A stretch of 8,630 nt of DNA from an uncultured bacterium (GTDB taxonomy: Bacteria; Actinomycetota; Coriobacteriia; Coriobacteriales; Coriobacteriaceae), in NCBI GenBank assembly GCA_905215225.1, contig CAJMPM010000056.1, forward strand, positions 1 through 8,630. Reading direction: 5' to 3'. The stretch's first letter is position 1; each line of letters opens with the position of its first letter. A model generated the notes under the pieces. That model ran no database searches. It was not told the DNA's origin and was given only the letters and a program-made list of their open reading frames with translations. Below are positions 1-6,424 of this stretch, one piece after another. The position numbers and the translations under genes are program-made.

Positions 1-314
1 TGGGCACGAACGTCCGTCGCGTTGCCCATACCGTAGAGTTTTTCTTCGTCGGATTGTTCGCCTCCGTGGTCGTGGTTTGCTTTTCCAGGCGTCCGTGGAG
101 CGTATGCTCCCGTTGCGAGCCCGTATTGCTCTTTTGCGCCGCCTGCTACGTTGGCGATCAGGTACATAAGATCTTTGTTCCCGGCAGGCATTTCGACGTT
201 ATCGATTTAGGATTCGATGCTGCGGGCTATGTCACCGCCATGCTGTTGGTATTGCTGGCGGCGGCGTTGGTGCGCCATGCGACTCGGCCGATCGGCGCCC
301 ATGCGAGGCTCTAG
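1..314 (+). CDS. VanZ-like family membrane protein, 3' end only
   Basis: The gene runs in from before the window; its reading frame begins at base 3 and stops at TAG 312-314, leaving about 103 residues. Two VanZ-family signatures are visible. The first is an Arg-Arg-x-Ala-His-x-x-Glu-Phe stretch near the start (VRRVAHTVEFFFVG), like the family's RKxAHFxEY motif. The second is DQVHKIFVPGRHFDVIDLGFD, like the family's DExHQxFVPGRxxxxxDvxxD motif, followed by a hydrophobic helix (GYVTAMLLVLLAAALV) and a short basic tail. The family name comes from teicoplanin-resistance VanZ, but most chromosomal members have no proven function and sit in the cytoplasmic membrane. Nothing around it suggests a glycopeptide-resistance cluster. 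The family call is fairly secure; the role is unknown. Confidence 0.75.
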   Translation, partial: GTNVRRVAHTVEFFFVGLFASVVVVCFSRRPWSVCSRCEPVLLFCAACYVGDQVHKIFVPGRHFDVIDLGFDAAGYVTAMLLVLLAAALVRHATRPIGAHARL

Positions 315-395
315 CCGGTAACAAACCCGTTTCTGATAATGCGACCTTGTTGAATTATTTTGTGTCGCGCGTATTTCCGAGCGGTCGGATTTGAG

Positions 396-425
396 GGGCG
401 AGCGGTAGAACGCTCGCCCTTTGTG
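396..425 (+). terminator. Rho-independent terminator after the VanZ-like gene
   Basis: A perfect 9-bp stem (GGGCGAGCG at 396-404 with CGCTCGCCC at 411-419) encloses the 6-nt loop GTAGAA and is followed by a short, imperfect T run (TTTGTG, 420-425). It lies 82 bases after the VanZ-like stop codon and before murR, so it probably separates the two transcripts. The weak T run lowers certainty. Confidence 0.6.
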
Positions 426-433
426 CGCCACGA

Positions 434-452
434 TGCGGCACAATGTACCGCA
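434..452. promoter_or_regulatory. Candidate MurR operator upstream of murR
   Basis: TGCGGCACAATGTACCGCA is a 19-bp palindrome centred on base 443. Eight of nine symmetric positions pair; only C439 and A447 do not. It lies 66 bases before the murR start, in the only upstream gap of the murR-murQ-murP operon, as expected for an autoregulated RpiR-family operator. Its right half, GTACCG (445-450), is also matched inversely by CGGTAC at 468-473. A CACAAT at 439-444 inside the palindrome could serve as a -10 box, but no good -35 box accompanies it, so the murR promoter is not firmly located. The assignment to MurR is inference from position. Confidence 0.5.
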
Positions 453-518
453 AAAGCTGTTTGTATCCGGTACGAATCGTTCGTTGGTCTTTAATTCTTC
501 TCAACGGAGGTGTTTGAG

Positions 519-1370
519 ATGGCAAACGGATTGCTTTTGCGGCTTCGCGAGCGTGAGCTCAGCGCGAGCCCGGCGGACCGCAATGTCATCGCATACGTGA
601 GTGCTCATCCGCATGAGGTGGTCGGGCTGTCCGTCCGCGGTCTTGCCGATGCCACGTTCTCCTCGCCCTCGAGCATTTTGCGCTTTTGCAAGCGCTTGGG
701 TTTTGCGGGCTACAAGGAGTTCCAGCGCGAACTGATTGCCGAGCTGGCGCTCTTAGGTGACAAGAAAGACGTAGCCCTCGAGGACATCTCCATGGATGAC
801 AGCGTCGAACGTATCGTGGGGAAGGTGATGAAAAGCAACGTGCGCACGATCGAGGCGACGGCGCGAACACTCGATTACACCGTTTTGGAACGATGTGCAG
901 CCTATCTTAAGCGGGCGCGCATGGTCAATCTGTTCGGTATTGGTGCCTCTCGTTTGGTCGCGCACGACCTGGCGCAAAAGCTCATGCGTGTCGACAAAGA
1001 GTGCCATCTGTACGACGACTGGCATGATCAGCTCTTATGTGCCAAGAACATGCATGAGGGCGATATGGCAATCGCCTTTAGCTACTCGGGCTTGCCGCAA
1101 GAGGTGCTGGACTGCACCGCCGAGGCTCAACGTCACAACTGTCCCGTTGTGGCCGTGCCCAAGGTAGACGGATCGTCCAAGCTTGCCACCATTGCCGATG
1201 CCGTGCTCGGCGTTGCTGCAAGCGAGCCCTTGGTCCGCAGCGGTGCCATGGCCTCGCGTATGGCCCAGCTTATGGTTGTCGATGCCCTGTACGCTGCTTA
1301 CGTTGCCAGCGACTACGAACGGGCGACGCATGTCATTAAGCAAAACTACATCGAGAAACAGGAAAGATGA
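519..1370 (+). CDS. murR: MurR/RpiR-family transcriptional regulator (HTH + SIS)
   Basis: The predicted 283-residue DNA-binding regulator controls the adjoining MurNAc-use genes. An N-terminal RpiR-type helix-turn-helix covers about residues 1-75 (SVRGLADATFSSPSSILRFCKRLGFAGYKEF). A SIS sugar-phosphate-binding domain covers about residues 120-265, with the characteristic stretches LFGIGASRLVAHDLAQKL, IAFSYSGLPQEV and ASRMAQLMVVDALY. E. coli MurR is relieved by MurNAc-6-phosphate, and the same ligand is likely here because murQ follows only 10 bases after the stop. ATG 519 is chosen over an in-frame GTG at 510 because GGAGG (506-510) sits 8 bases before ATG, while the GTG overlaps that ribosome site. 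The 19-bp palindrome at 434-452 is the probable operator. Family certain; MurNAc-6P specificity rests on context. Confidence 0.9.
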   Translation: MANGLLLRLRERELSASPADRNVIAYVSAHPHEVVGLSVRGLADATFSSPSSILRFCKRLGFAGYKEFQRELIAELALLGDKKDVALEDISMDDSVERIVGKVMKSNVRTIEATARTLDYTVLERCAAYLKRARMVNLFGIGASRLVAHDLAQKLMRVDKECHLYDDWHDQLLCAKNMHEGDMAIAFSYSGLPQEVLDCTAEAQRHNCPVVAVPKVDGSSKLATIADAVLGVAASEPLVRSGAMASRMAQLMVVDALYAAYVASDYERATHVIKQNYIEKQER

Positions 1371-1380
1371 GGTGAATGAA

Positions 1381-2304
<924 letters not shown>

Positions 2305-2361
2305 GTGCACGGCGTGAGCAGATATGACATCAAGAAGAGATACCCAATACAAGGAGGAGTT

Positions 2362-3792
2362 ATGACGAACAAAGAGCTGGCTCAAAAGCTGCTGGACCTT
2401 TTGGGCGGTAAAGACAACGTGCTGGCAAACGCGGCGTGCATGACGCGTCTGCGCGTGACCGTCAAAGATACGGGCAACGTCGACACGGAGGGTATTAAGG
2501 CACTCGACGGCGTGATGGGCCTGGTCGAGGACGACACGATGCAGATCGTGCTGGGTCCGGGCAAGGTGAATAAGGTGCTCGAGGAATTCTCCAAGCTCAC
2601 CGGCCTTGCGAAAGGCGTTGCCGACGAGAGTGTGGTTGACGCTGCGGCCACAAACAAGGCCGCGCAGAAGGCCAAGTACGAGTCCAAGCCGGTTCAGGCC
2701 TTCCTCAAGAAGATTTCCAATGTCTTCGTCGCCCTGCTTCCCGGCATCATTGCGGCTGGCCTCATCAACGGTATCTGCAACGTCATTAACGTCTCGACGG
2801 CAGGCGCGCTTGCAGGCGAGTGGTGGTACCAGGGCATTCGTTCCATGGGCTGGGCCCTGTTTGCCTATCTGCCCATCTTGGTGGGCTATAACGCGGCACG
2901 CGAGTTTGGTGGATCCGCTGCGCTGGGCGGTATCGCCGGCATGATGTGTATCGCCAACAGTGCCATGCCCCTGCTTGCGCCTGGCGCTGCTGATCCTGCC
3001 ACTGCCATTCTGCTGCCGCTCACCAATGCGCAGTACAACCCCGCAGCGGGCGGCATGATCGCGGCTATCATCGCTGGCGCATATGTTGCCTGGATGGAGC
3101 GTCAGATTCGCAAGGTTATGCCCAACGCACTCGACACGTTCTTGTCCCCGCTGCTGGTGCTCATCATCGGCGCCTTTGCTCTGATGCTCGTCATCCAGCC
3201 GGTTGGCGCATGGCTGACGACTGCTATCTTTAGCGTCCTCACCTTTATCTTCGAGAAGCTGGGCGTCCTGGGCGGCTATATCCTGTCGGCAGGCTTCTTG
3301 CCGCTGGTGTCCGTCGGCCTGCATCAGGCGCTCACGCCGATCCACGCTATGCTCAACGATCCCGACGGCGCTACCAAGGGTATCAATTACCTGCTTCCCA
3401 TCCTTATGATGGCTGGCGGCGGCCAGGTCGGTGCCGGTTTGGCGCTGTACTTTAAGACCAAGAACGCCAAGCTCAAGAAGTACGTCGCCGAGTCCATCCC
3501 CGATGGCATCCTGGGCGTTGGCGAGCCTCTGATGTATGCCGTTACGCTGCCGCTTGTCCGCCCGTTTGTGACGGCCTGCCTGGGTGCCGGATTTGGCGGC
3601 GCGCTCGCGGCGCTGCTTCACATCGGCACGGTTTCTCAGGGCGTTTCCGGTCTGTTTGGCCTACTGATCGTTGTTCCTGGCCAGCAGCTCGGCTACGTTG
3701 CCGCTATGCTGCTTGCCTATGCCGCCGGCTTTGTCCTGACGTGGTTCTTTGGCGTCGACGAGCAGAAGATCAACGAGTTCTTTGGCGAGTAG
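2362..3792 (+). CDS. murP: PTS EIIBC permease, probable MurNAc (or MurNAc-GlcNAc) transporter
   Basis: This 476-residue phosphotransferase permease imports and phosphorylates a sugar. The EIIB domain covers about residues 1-85, with the phosphorylated cysteine probably Cys26 in NAACMTRLRV. After an Ala/Lys-rich linker (about 86-108), a hydrophobic EIIC domain of the glucose/sucrose superfamily runs to the end. It includes LLPGIIAAGLINGI near residue 125, GLHQALTPIH (319-328) and GVGEP (385-389), the usual Gly-x-x-Glu-Pro substrate loop. Length and EIIB-EIIC order match E. coli MurP (474 residues). There is no EIIA domain, so an EIIA of the glucose type must be supplied from elsewhere in the genome. 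The ribosome site AAGGAGGAG (2351-2359) supports ATG 2362. It lies 57 bases after murQ and ahead of a strong terminator. The substrate is inferred from neighbours; the domain call is certain. Confidence 0.9.
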   Translation: MTNKELAQKLLDLLGGKDNVLANAACMTRLRVTVKDTGNVDTEGIKALDGVMGLVEDDTMQIVLGPGKVNKVLEEFSKLTGLAKGVADESVVDAAATNKAAQKAKYESKPVQAFLKKISNVFVALLPGIIAAGLINGICNVINVSTAGALAGEWWYQGIRSMGWALFAYLPILVGYNAAREFGGSAALGGIAGMMCIANSAMPLLAPGAADPATAILLPLTNAQYNPAAGGMIAAIIAGAYVAWMERQIRKVMPNALDTFLSPLLVLIIGAFALMLVIQPVGAWLTTAIFSVLTFIFEKLGVLGGYILSAGFLPLVSVGLHQALTPIHAMLNDPDGATKGINYLLPILMMAGGGQVGAGLALYFKTKNAKLKKYVAESIPDGILGVGEPLMYAVTLPLVRPFVTACLGAGFGGALAALLHIGTVSQGVSGLFGLLIVVPGQQLGYVAAMLLAYAAGFVLTWFFGVDEQKINEFFGE

Positions 3793-3818
3793 CCTGATGC
3801 TGCGCGCTATGTCATTCG

Positions 3819-3837
3819 AGCGTCATGACGTGCCGCA
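3819..3837. promoter_or_regulatory. Second candidate MurR operator, upstream of mupG
   Basis: AGCGTCATGACGTGCCGCA matches the murR-upstream palindrome at 13 of 19 positions; the half GTGCCGCA resembles its outer arm. Six of nine symmetric positions pair, and it contains the perfect 10-bp palindrome CGTCATGACG (3821-3830). It sits 11 bases before a possible extended -10 box, where a bound repressor would block a mupG promoter. Weaker than the first site and identified by comparison with it. Confidence 0.35.
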
Positions 3838-3847
3838 GATCTCTTGA

Positions 3848-3856
3848 TGCTATGGT
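3848..3856 (+). promoter_or_regulatory. Possible extended -10 promoter for mupG
   Basis: TGCTATGGT reads as an extended -10 element (TG-N-TATGGT). No convincing -35 box lies at normal spacing. A transcript from here would begin near 3863, inside the left arm of the following terminator hairpin, so it might escape that terminator. This would explain how mupG is expressed directly behind a strong terminator. Speculative. Confidence 0.3.
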
Positions 3857-3859
3857 TGT

Positions 3860-3893
3860 GCCGGCGGGGCTAACTGCTCCGCCGGCCTTTTTT
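3860..3893 (+). terminator. Strong rho-independent terminator between murP and mupG
   Basis: An 11-bp GC-rich stem (3860-3870 with 3876-3886, one G-U pair) has a 5-nt loop TAACT and is followed by C and six T (3888-3893). It lies 67 bases after murP and runs straight into the mupG ribosome site. It should end the murRQP transcript or limit read-through into mupG. Confidence 0.9.
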
Positions 3894-3909
3894 AAAGGAG
3901 AATCGAAGC

Positions 3910-4962
3910 GTGAGAACGGGTATTTCTGTCTATCTTTCCAGTCCCCTGCAGGATATCGAGCGGACGATTGAACATGGTGCCGCGGCGGGTGCGCGCTATG
4001 CGTTCACCTCGCTGCATATTCCCGAGGATGGGGGAGCGGCGTATGCCGATAAGGTCCGTCATGTGCTGTCGCTGCTTTCCGCCCGCGGCATTGCGCTCAT
4101 TGCCGATGTGGGGCCGCGCACGTGCGATTTGCTCGGGCTTGAGCGCATTGAGTTGCTGCGCGATCTGGGGTTGGAATACCTTCGTTTGGACTATGGCTTT
4201 AGCGCCCAGCGGGTCGCGGAGCTGTCCGGTGTATTTCGCATTGTGGTCAATGCATCGACGGTGAGTTCTGATGAAATCGCATCGTGGCGTGAAGCCGGCG
4301 CCGATGTGACTCGTTTTGCCGCCTGCCACAATTTTTACCCCAAGCCTTATACCGGTTTAGCTCTTGAAGATGTTGCTCGGACGAATCTTCGTCTTGCGGC
4401 GCTTGGATTCGAAATCATGGCTTTTGTGCCGGGTGATGCTAACGTTCGCGGGCCGGTATTCGAGGGACTGCCGACGGTCGAGGCGCAACGCGGTCGCGCG
4501 TCAAAGGTTGCCCTCAACATGCTTGAGCTCGCACATGGCGCCGATTGCGACATTGTTTTGGTCGGCGACCCCGATCTTTCCGAAGCGGGTTGGGCGCAGT
4601 TTGCCCAGATTTCCGCGGGGTATGTTGACATGCCGTGCCAGCTCGACCCCGGATACTCCTATTTGTTGGGTCAAGTCCATCACGATCGGCCCGATTCGAG
4701 CGCCCTTATTTTTAGGTCTCAGGAGTCGCGTACGTCGCTTAAGCCGGATTCCGTGCCGACGGATGCCGGTGCAGGTCTGCCGCGAAAAGCGGGGTCGATT
4801 GCCGTCAGCAATAGCGGCTATGGGCGCTACGAAGGCGAGCTTGAGATTGCACGAGTCGACCTTCTCGGGGACGAGCGCATGAACGTTGTAGGCCATATTG
4901 CGCCCGAGGCGATGGAGTTGCTGCCGTTTGTTAAGCGAGGCTTTGGGGTGCGGTTCGTTTAG
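3910..4962 (+). CDS. mupG: 6-phospho-N-acetylmuramidase (MupG, DUF871 family, GH170)
   Basis: MupG hydrolyses MurNAc-6-phosphate-GlcNAc, the disaccharide brought in by the PTS, to MurNAc-6P and GlcNAc in the cytoplasm, as shown for Staphylococcus aureus MupG. The protein is 350 residues, the usual length. An N-terminal TIM-barrel-like domain carries GISVYLSSP (4-12), FTSLHIPED (32-40), ADVGPR (65-70), LRLDYGF (91-97), ACHNFYPKPYTGL (138-150) and VPGDANVRGPVFEGLPT (173-189). A smaller C-terminal domain carries IAVSNSGYGRYEGELEI (297-313). These are strong DUF871 hallmarks. The start is GTG 3910, with AAAGGAG at 3894-3900 nine bases upstream; that ribosome site abuts the terminator's T run. In S. 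aureus, mupG is grouped with murQ, murP and murR, so the context agrees. Expression may depend on its own weak promoter or on read-through. Confidence 0.92.
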   Translation: MRTGISVYLSSPLQDIERTIEHGAAAGARYAFTSLHIPEDGGAAYADKVRHVLSLLSARGIALIADVGPRTCDLLGLERIELLRDLGLEYLRLDYGFSAQRVAELSGVFRIVVNASTVSSDEIASWREAGADVTRFAACHNFYPKPYTGLALEDVARTNLRLAALGFEIMAFVPGDANVRGPVFEGLPTVEAQRGRASKVALNMLELAHGADCDIVLVGDPDLSEAGWAQFAQISAGYVDMPCQLDPGYSYLLGQVHHDRPDSSALIFRSQESRTSLKPDSVPTDAGAGLPRKAGSIAVSNSGYGRYEGELEIARVDLLGDERMNVVGHIAPEAMELLPFVKRGFGVRFV

Positions 4963-4978
4963 CGTGTGGCGCATGGAC

Positions 4979-4984
4979 TACAAT
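4979..4984 (+). promoter_or_regulatory. Possible -10 box for the ArsC/Spx-like gene
   Basis: TACAAT matches the -10 consensus at five of six bases and lies 70 bases before the next gene's start, just after the mupG stop. No clear -35 hexamer is present at 16-18 bases, so this is a weak call. Confidence 0.3.
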
Positions 4985-5054
4985 TGCCCCATTGCGCGAA
5001 TGCACCACGTTTGTCGCGTGCTCGCATTGGCCGATCTATATTTGGAGGATTCTC

Positions 5055-5414
5055 ATGACCGTGCTGTTTGTTGAATATCCCAAATGCTCGACGTGTAAAA
5101 AGGCCAAGGCCTGGTTGGACGAGCATGGGGTTGAGTACGTCGATCGCGATATTGTTACAGATAATCCTTCGGCTGAGGAACTTGCGACCTGGATTGCGCG
5201 TTCGGGGCTGCCGGTGCGTCGCTTCTTTAACTCGTCGGGCATGAAGTATCGAGAGCTTGGCCTGAAGGCGCGCCTGGACGCGGGGATGACGGATCAGGAA
5301 TGCTATGAGCTGCTGGCGACCGACGGTATGCTGGTTAAGCGTCCGCTGCTGGTGGGCGATGATTTTGCGATTCCTGGCTTTAGGGAAGCGGTCTGGGCCG
5401 AGGCGCTGCTGTAG
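5055..5414 (+). CDS. ArsC/Spx-family thioredoxin-fold protein (arsenate-reductase-like)
   Basis: This is a 119-residue cytoplasmic protein of the ArsC/Spx/YffB family. The N-terminal strand LFVEYPKCSTCKKAKAWL holds a CxxC pair (Cys11, Cys14), and the C-terminal part holds the family block MLVKRPLLVGDDFAIPGF, including the Lys-Arg-Pro turn. Length fits the family (about 110-130). A CxxC with no third catalytic cysteine is more typical of Spx/YffB-like members than of true glutaredoxin-linked arsenate reductases, and no ars operon genes adjoin it, so real arsenate reduction is doubtful. A redox or regulatory role is possible. ATG 5055 is chosen because GGAGG (5044-5048) lies six bases upstream; an upstream in-frame start at 4992 has no ribosome site. 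Confidence 0.85.
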   Translation: MTVLFVEYPKCSTCKKAKAWLDEHGVEYVDRDIVTDNPSAEELATWIARSGLPVRRFFNSSGMKYRELGLKARLDAGMTDQECYELLATDGMLVKRPLLVGDDFAIPGFREAVWAEALL

Positions 5415-5470
5415 CAACTGCGGAAAGTGCATCCCGTTTTGGATGGGGATTCTGGGGTGTACTTTCCGTC
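5414..5470. repeat. Intergenic hairpin element A between convergent genes
   Basis: Bases 5421-5436 pair with 5453-5468 in an unbroken 16-bp stem that includes three G-U pairs, around a 16-nt loop (5437-5452). One further G-T pair (5420/5469) extends it. It begins at the stop codon of the ArsC/Spx-like gene and ends 17 bases before the end of the opposing gene. No T run follows on the + strand, so it is not a standard terminator. The ten-mer GCAACTGCGG at 5414-5423 recurs at 7876-7885, at the edge of the second hairpin element. It may be a member of a dispersed family and could act as a transcript-end protector for both genes. Confidence 0.6.
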
Positions 5471-5486
5471 GGCGGGTTCGCTCCGG

Positions 5487-5897
5487 TCAGTCCTCAAGCT
5501 GTGCCCACTTATGCGGGTCGTAGATCTTTACTTGCTTGTTGGGCTTGCCGCTCCAGTACTCTTCGCCCTTAAAGGGCTGATATGCCTGAATGCCGGGGCA
5601 GATGAACGGAATCCGCTGTTGCTGCAGGCGTTCGCGCTGTCGTCGCCCCAGATGCGTCTCGGATATGACGGTCGGCATGCCGGATAACTTGACGAGGCTC
5701 GCCTGGATGCGCTTGAGGTCGGGGAGCGCCGCGTGCCATGACGTCCGCATAATTAAAAACGAGGCGTGACGGTATTCCGCTTGCATCACCGTGATGGCGG
5801 GACGGAGCGTGGGGTGGATTTTGTCCCGGTCGGGCCAAGGTCTGGCGGATATCTCGAGGCCCAGGGTCTCCCATAGGTAATCAAGCTCATCATCCAT
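5487..5897 (-). CDS. Small protein resembling the N-terminal domain of MarR-annotated regulators; DNA-binding domain absent
   Basis: This 136-residue protein is encoded opposite to its neighbours. The segment GMPTVISETHLGRRQRERLQQQRIPFICPGIQAYQPF (about residues 73-109) resembles the conserved end of the N-terminal domain of Firmicutes proteins annotated as MarR-family regulators, whose equivalent ends in RIPFIVPGKQLYLPFL. In those proteins a winged-helix domain follows; here only about 27 charged residues follow (ending HKWAQLED) before TGA at 5489-5487. It is therefore either a single-domain relative or a truncated gene. ATG at 5897 is preferred, with GAGG a few bases upstream; a GTG at 5942 in the same frame has no ribosome site. 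The family recognition is from memory and moderate; the function is unknown. Confidence 0.55.
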   Translation of the reverse strand: MDDELDYLWETLGLEISARPWPDRDKIHPTLRPAITVMQAEYRHASFLIMRTSWHAALPDLKRIQASLVKLSGMPTVISETHLGRRQRERLQQQRIPFICPGIQAYQPFKGEEYWSGKPNKQVKIYDPHKWAQLED

Positions 5898-6088
5898 GTC
5901 GCCTCGATGTCCGCGCGATAATTGGCATCCTGATTGTGTCACTATTGACGGCGACCAGAATGCAGCAATCTGCTAACGGTAATTACGGTGCGCTTGCGGC
6001 ATTTTGCCCCTTGCATGCGGTTTGGCTTCACAGGTCCTTCATGGGTCGGAGCAAATTGGCCGATTTTCAAAAAAGTTAAAAATGGGGC

Positions 6089-6117
6089 TTGCGCCACCGT
6101 AGAACTTCCCGTATATT
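6089..6117 (+). promoter_or_regulatory. Promoter of the tRNA-Gln/tRNA-Glu unit
   Basis: TTGCGC (6089-6094) and TATATT (6112-6117) are 17 bases apart, placing the start of transcription near 6124, about 38 bases before tRNA-Gln. The A/T-rich stretch just upstream (6063-6083, with runs of A and T) resembles an UP element, as is usual for stable-RNA promoters. The rest of the gap from 5898 to 6088 holds no gene that I can support. It contains the small palindrome GTAATTAC and possibly the minus-strand gene's promoter (TTGCTG then AATAGT read on the - strand, 16 bases apart; weak). Confidence 0.75.
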
Positions 6118-6161
6118 TCTTTCTTGCGCAAAGGCACAGCCGAGCGCAGCGATGCAGTCAT

Positions 6162-6235
6162 TGGGATGTCGTCTAATGGCAGGACAGCGGATTCTGGTTC
6201 CGTCAATGGGGGTTCGACTCCCTCCATCCCAGCCA
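6162..6235 (+). tRNA. tRNA-Gln (anticodon CUG)
   Basis: A complete 74-base cloverleaf: acceptor arms TGGGATG (6162-6168) and CATCCCA (6225-6231), discriminator G 6232 and an encoded CCA (6233-6235). The anticodon loop TTCTGGT carries CTG at 6194-6196, which reads CAG. The T-arm shows GGTTCGACTCC. The U1-A72 acceptor pair is typical of bacterial glutamine tRNAs. Confidence 0.95.
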
Positions 6236-6252
6236 TTGCATTTGCTACATAT

Positions 6253-6329
6253 GGCCCGTTCGTCTAGCGGTTTAGGACGCCGCCCTCTCAAGGCGGAGAT
6301 CACCAGTTCGAATCTGGTACGGGCTACCA
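6253..6329 (+). tRNA. tRNA-Glu (anticodon CUC)
   Basis: A complete 77-base cloverleaf: acceptor arms GGCCCGT (6253-6259) and ACGGGCT (6319-6325), discriminator A 6326 and an encoded CCA (6327-6329). Anticodon stem CCGCC/GGCGG encloses loop CTCTCAA, with anticodon CTC at 6287-6289, which reads GAG. The T-arm shows AGTTCGAATCT. It follows tRNA-Gln after a 17-base spacer and shares its promoter. Confidence 0.95.
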
Positions 6330-6340
6330 CAAAATGAACG

Positions 6341-6368
6341 CCCGGGCCTCGCAAGAGACCCGGGTTTT
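6341..6368 (+). terminator. Rho-independent terminator of the tRNA unit
   Basis: Arms CCCGGGCCTC (6341-6350) and GAGACCCGGG (6355-6364) pair at nine of ten positions (C6347/A6358 does not) around a GCAA tetraloop, followed by TTTT (6365-6368). It lies 11 bases after tRNA-Glu. Confidence 0.85.
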
Positions 6369-6424
6369 GTGTATTGACCGTATATGCGGCGTCTGCCGTG
6401 TTTCGCTCAGATCGAGGAGTAGCC

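Noticed and set aside
510..521. GTG at 510 as the murR start
   Set aside because: It overlaps the GGAGG ribosome site that is correctly spaced for ATG 519.
1183..1380. A long N-terminal extension of murQ
   Set aside because: It lies wholly within murR, has no ribosome site, and MurQ homology begins at ATG 1381.
5055..5414. Calling this gene a true arsenate reductase
   Set aside because: The CxxC and lack of ars neighbours fit Spx/YffB-like relatives better; only the family level is supported.
6089..6337. A plus-strand open frame over the tRNA promoter and both tRNAs
   Set aside because: It covers a clear promoter and two cloverleaf tRNAs, and its end (GLGRRPLKAEITSSNLVRA) is translated tRNA sequence.
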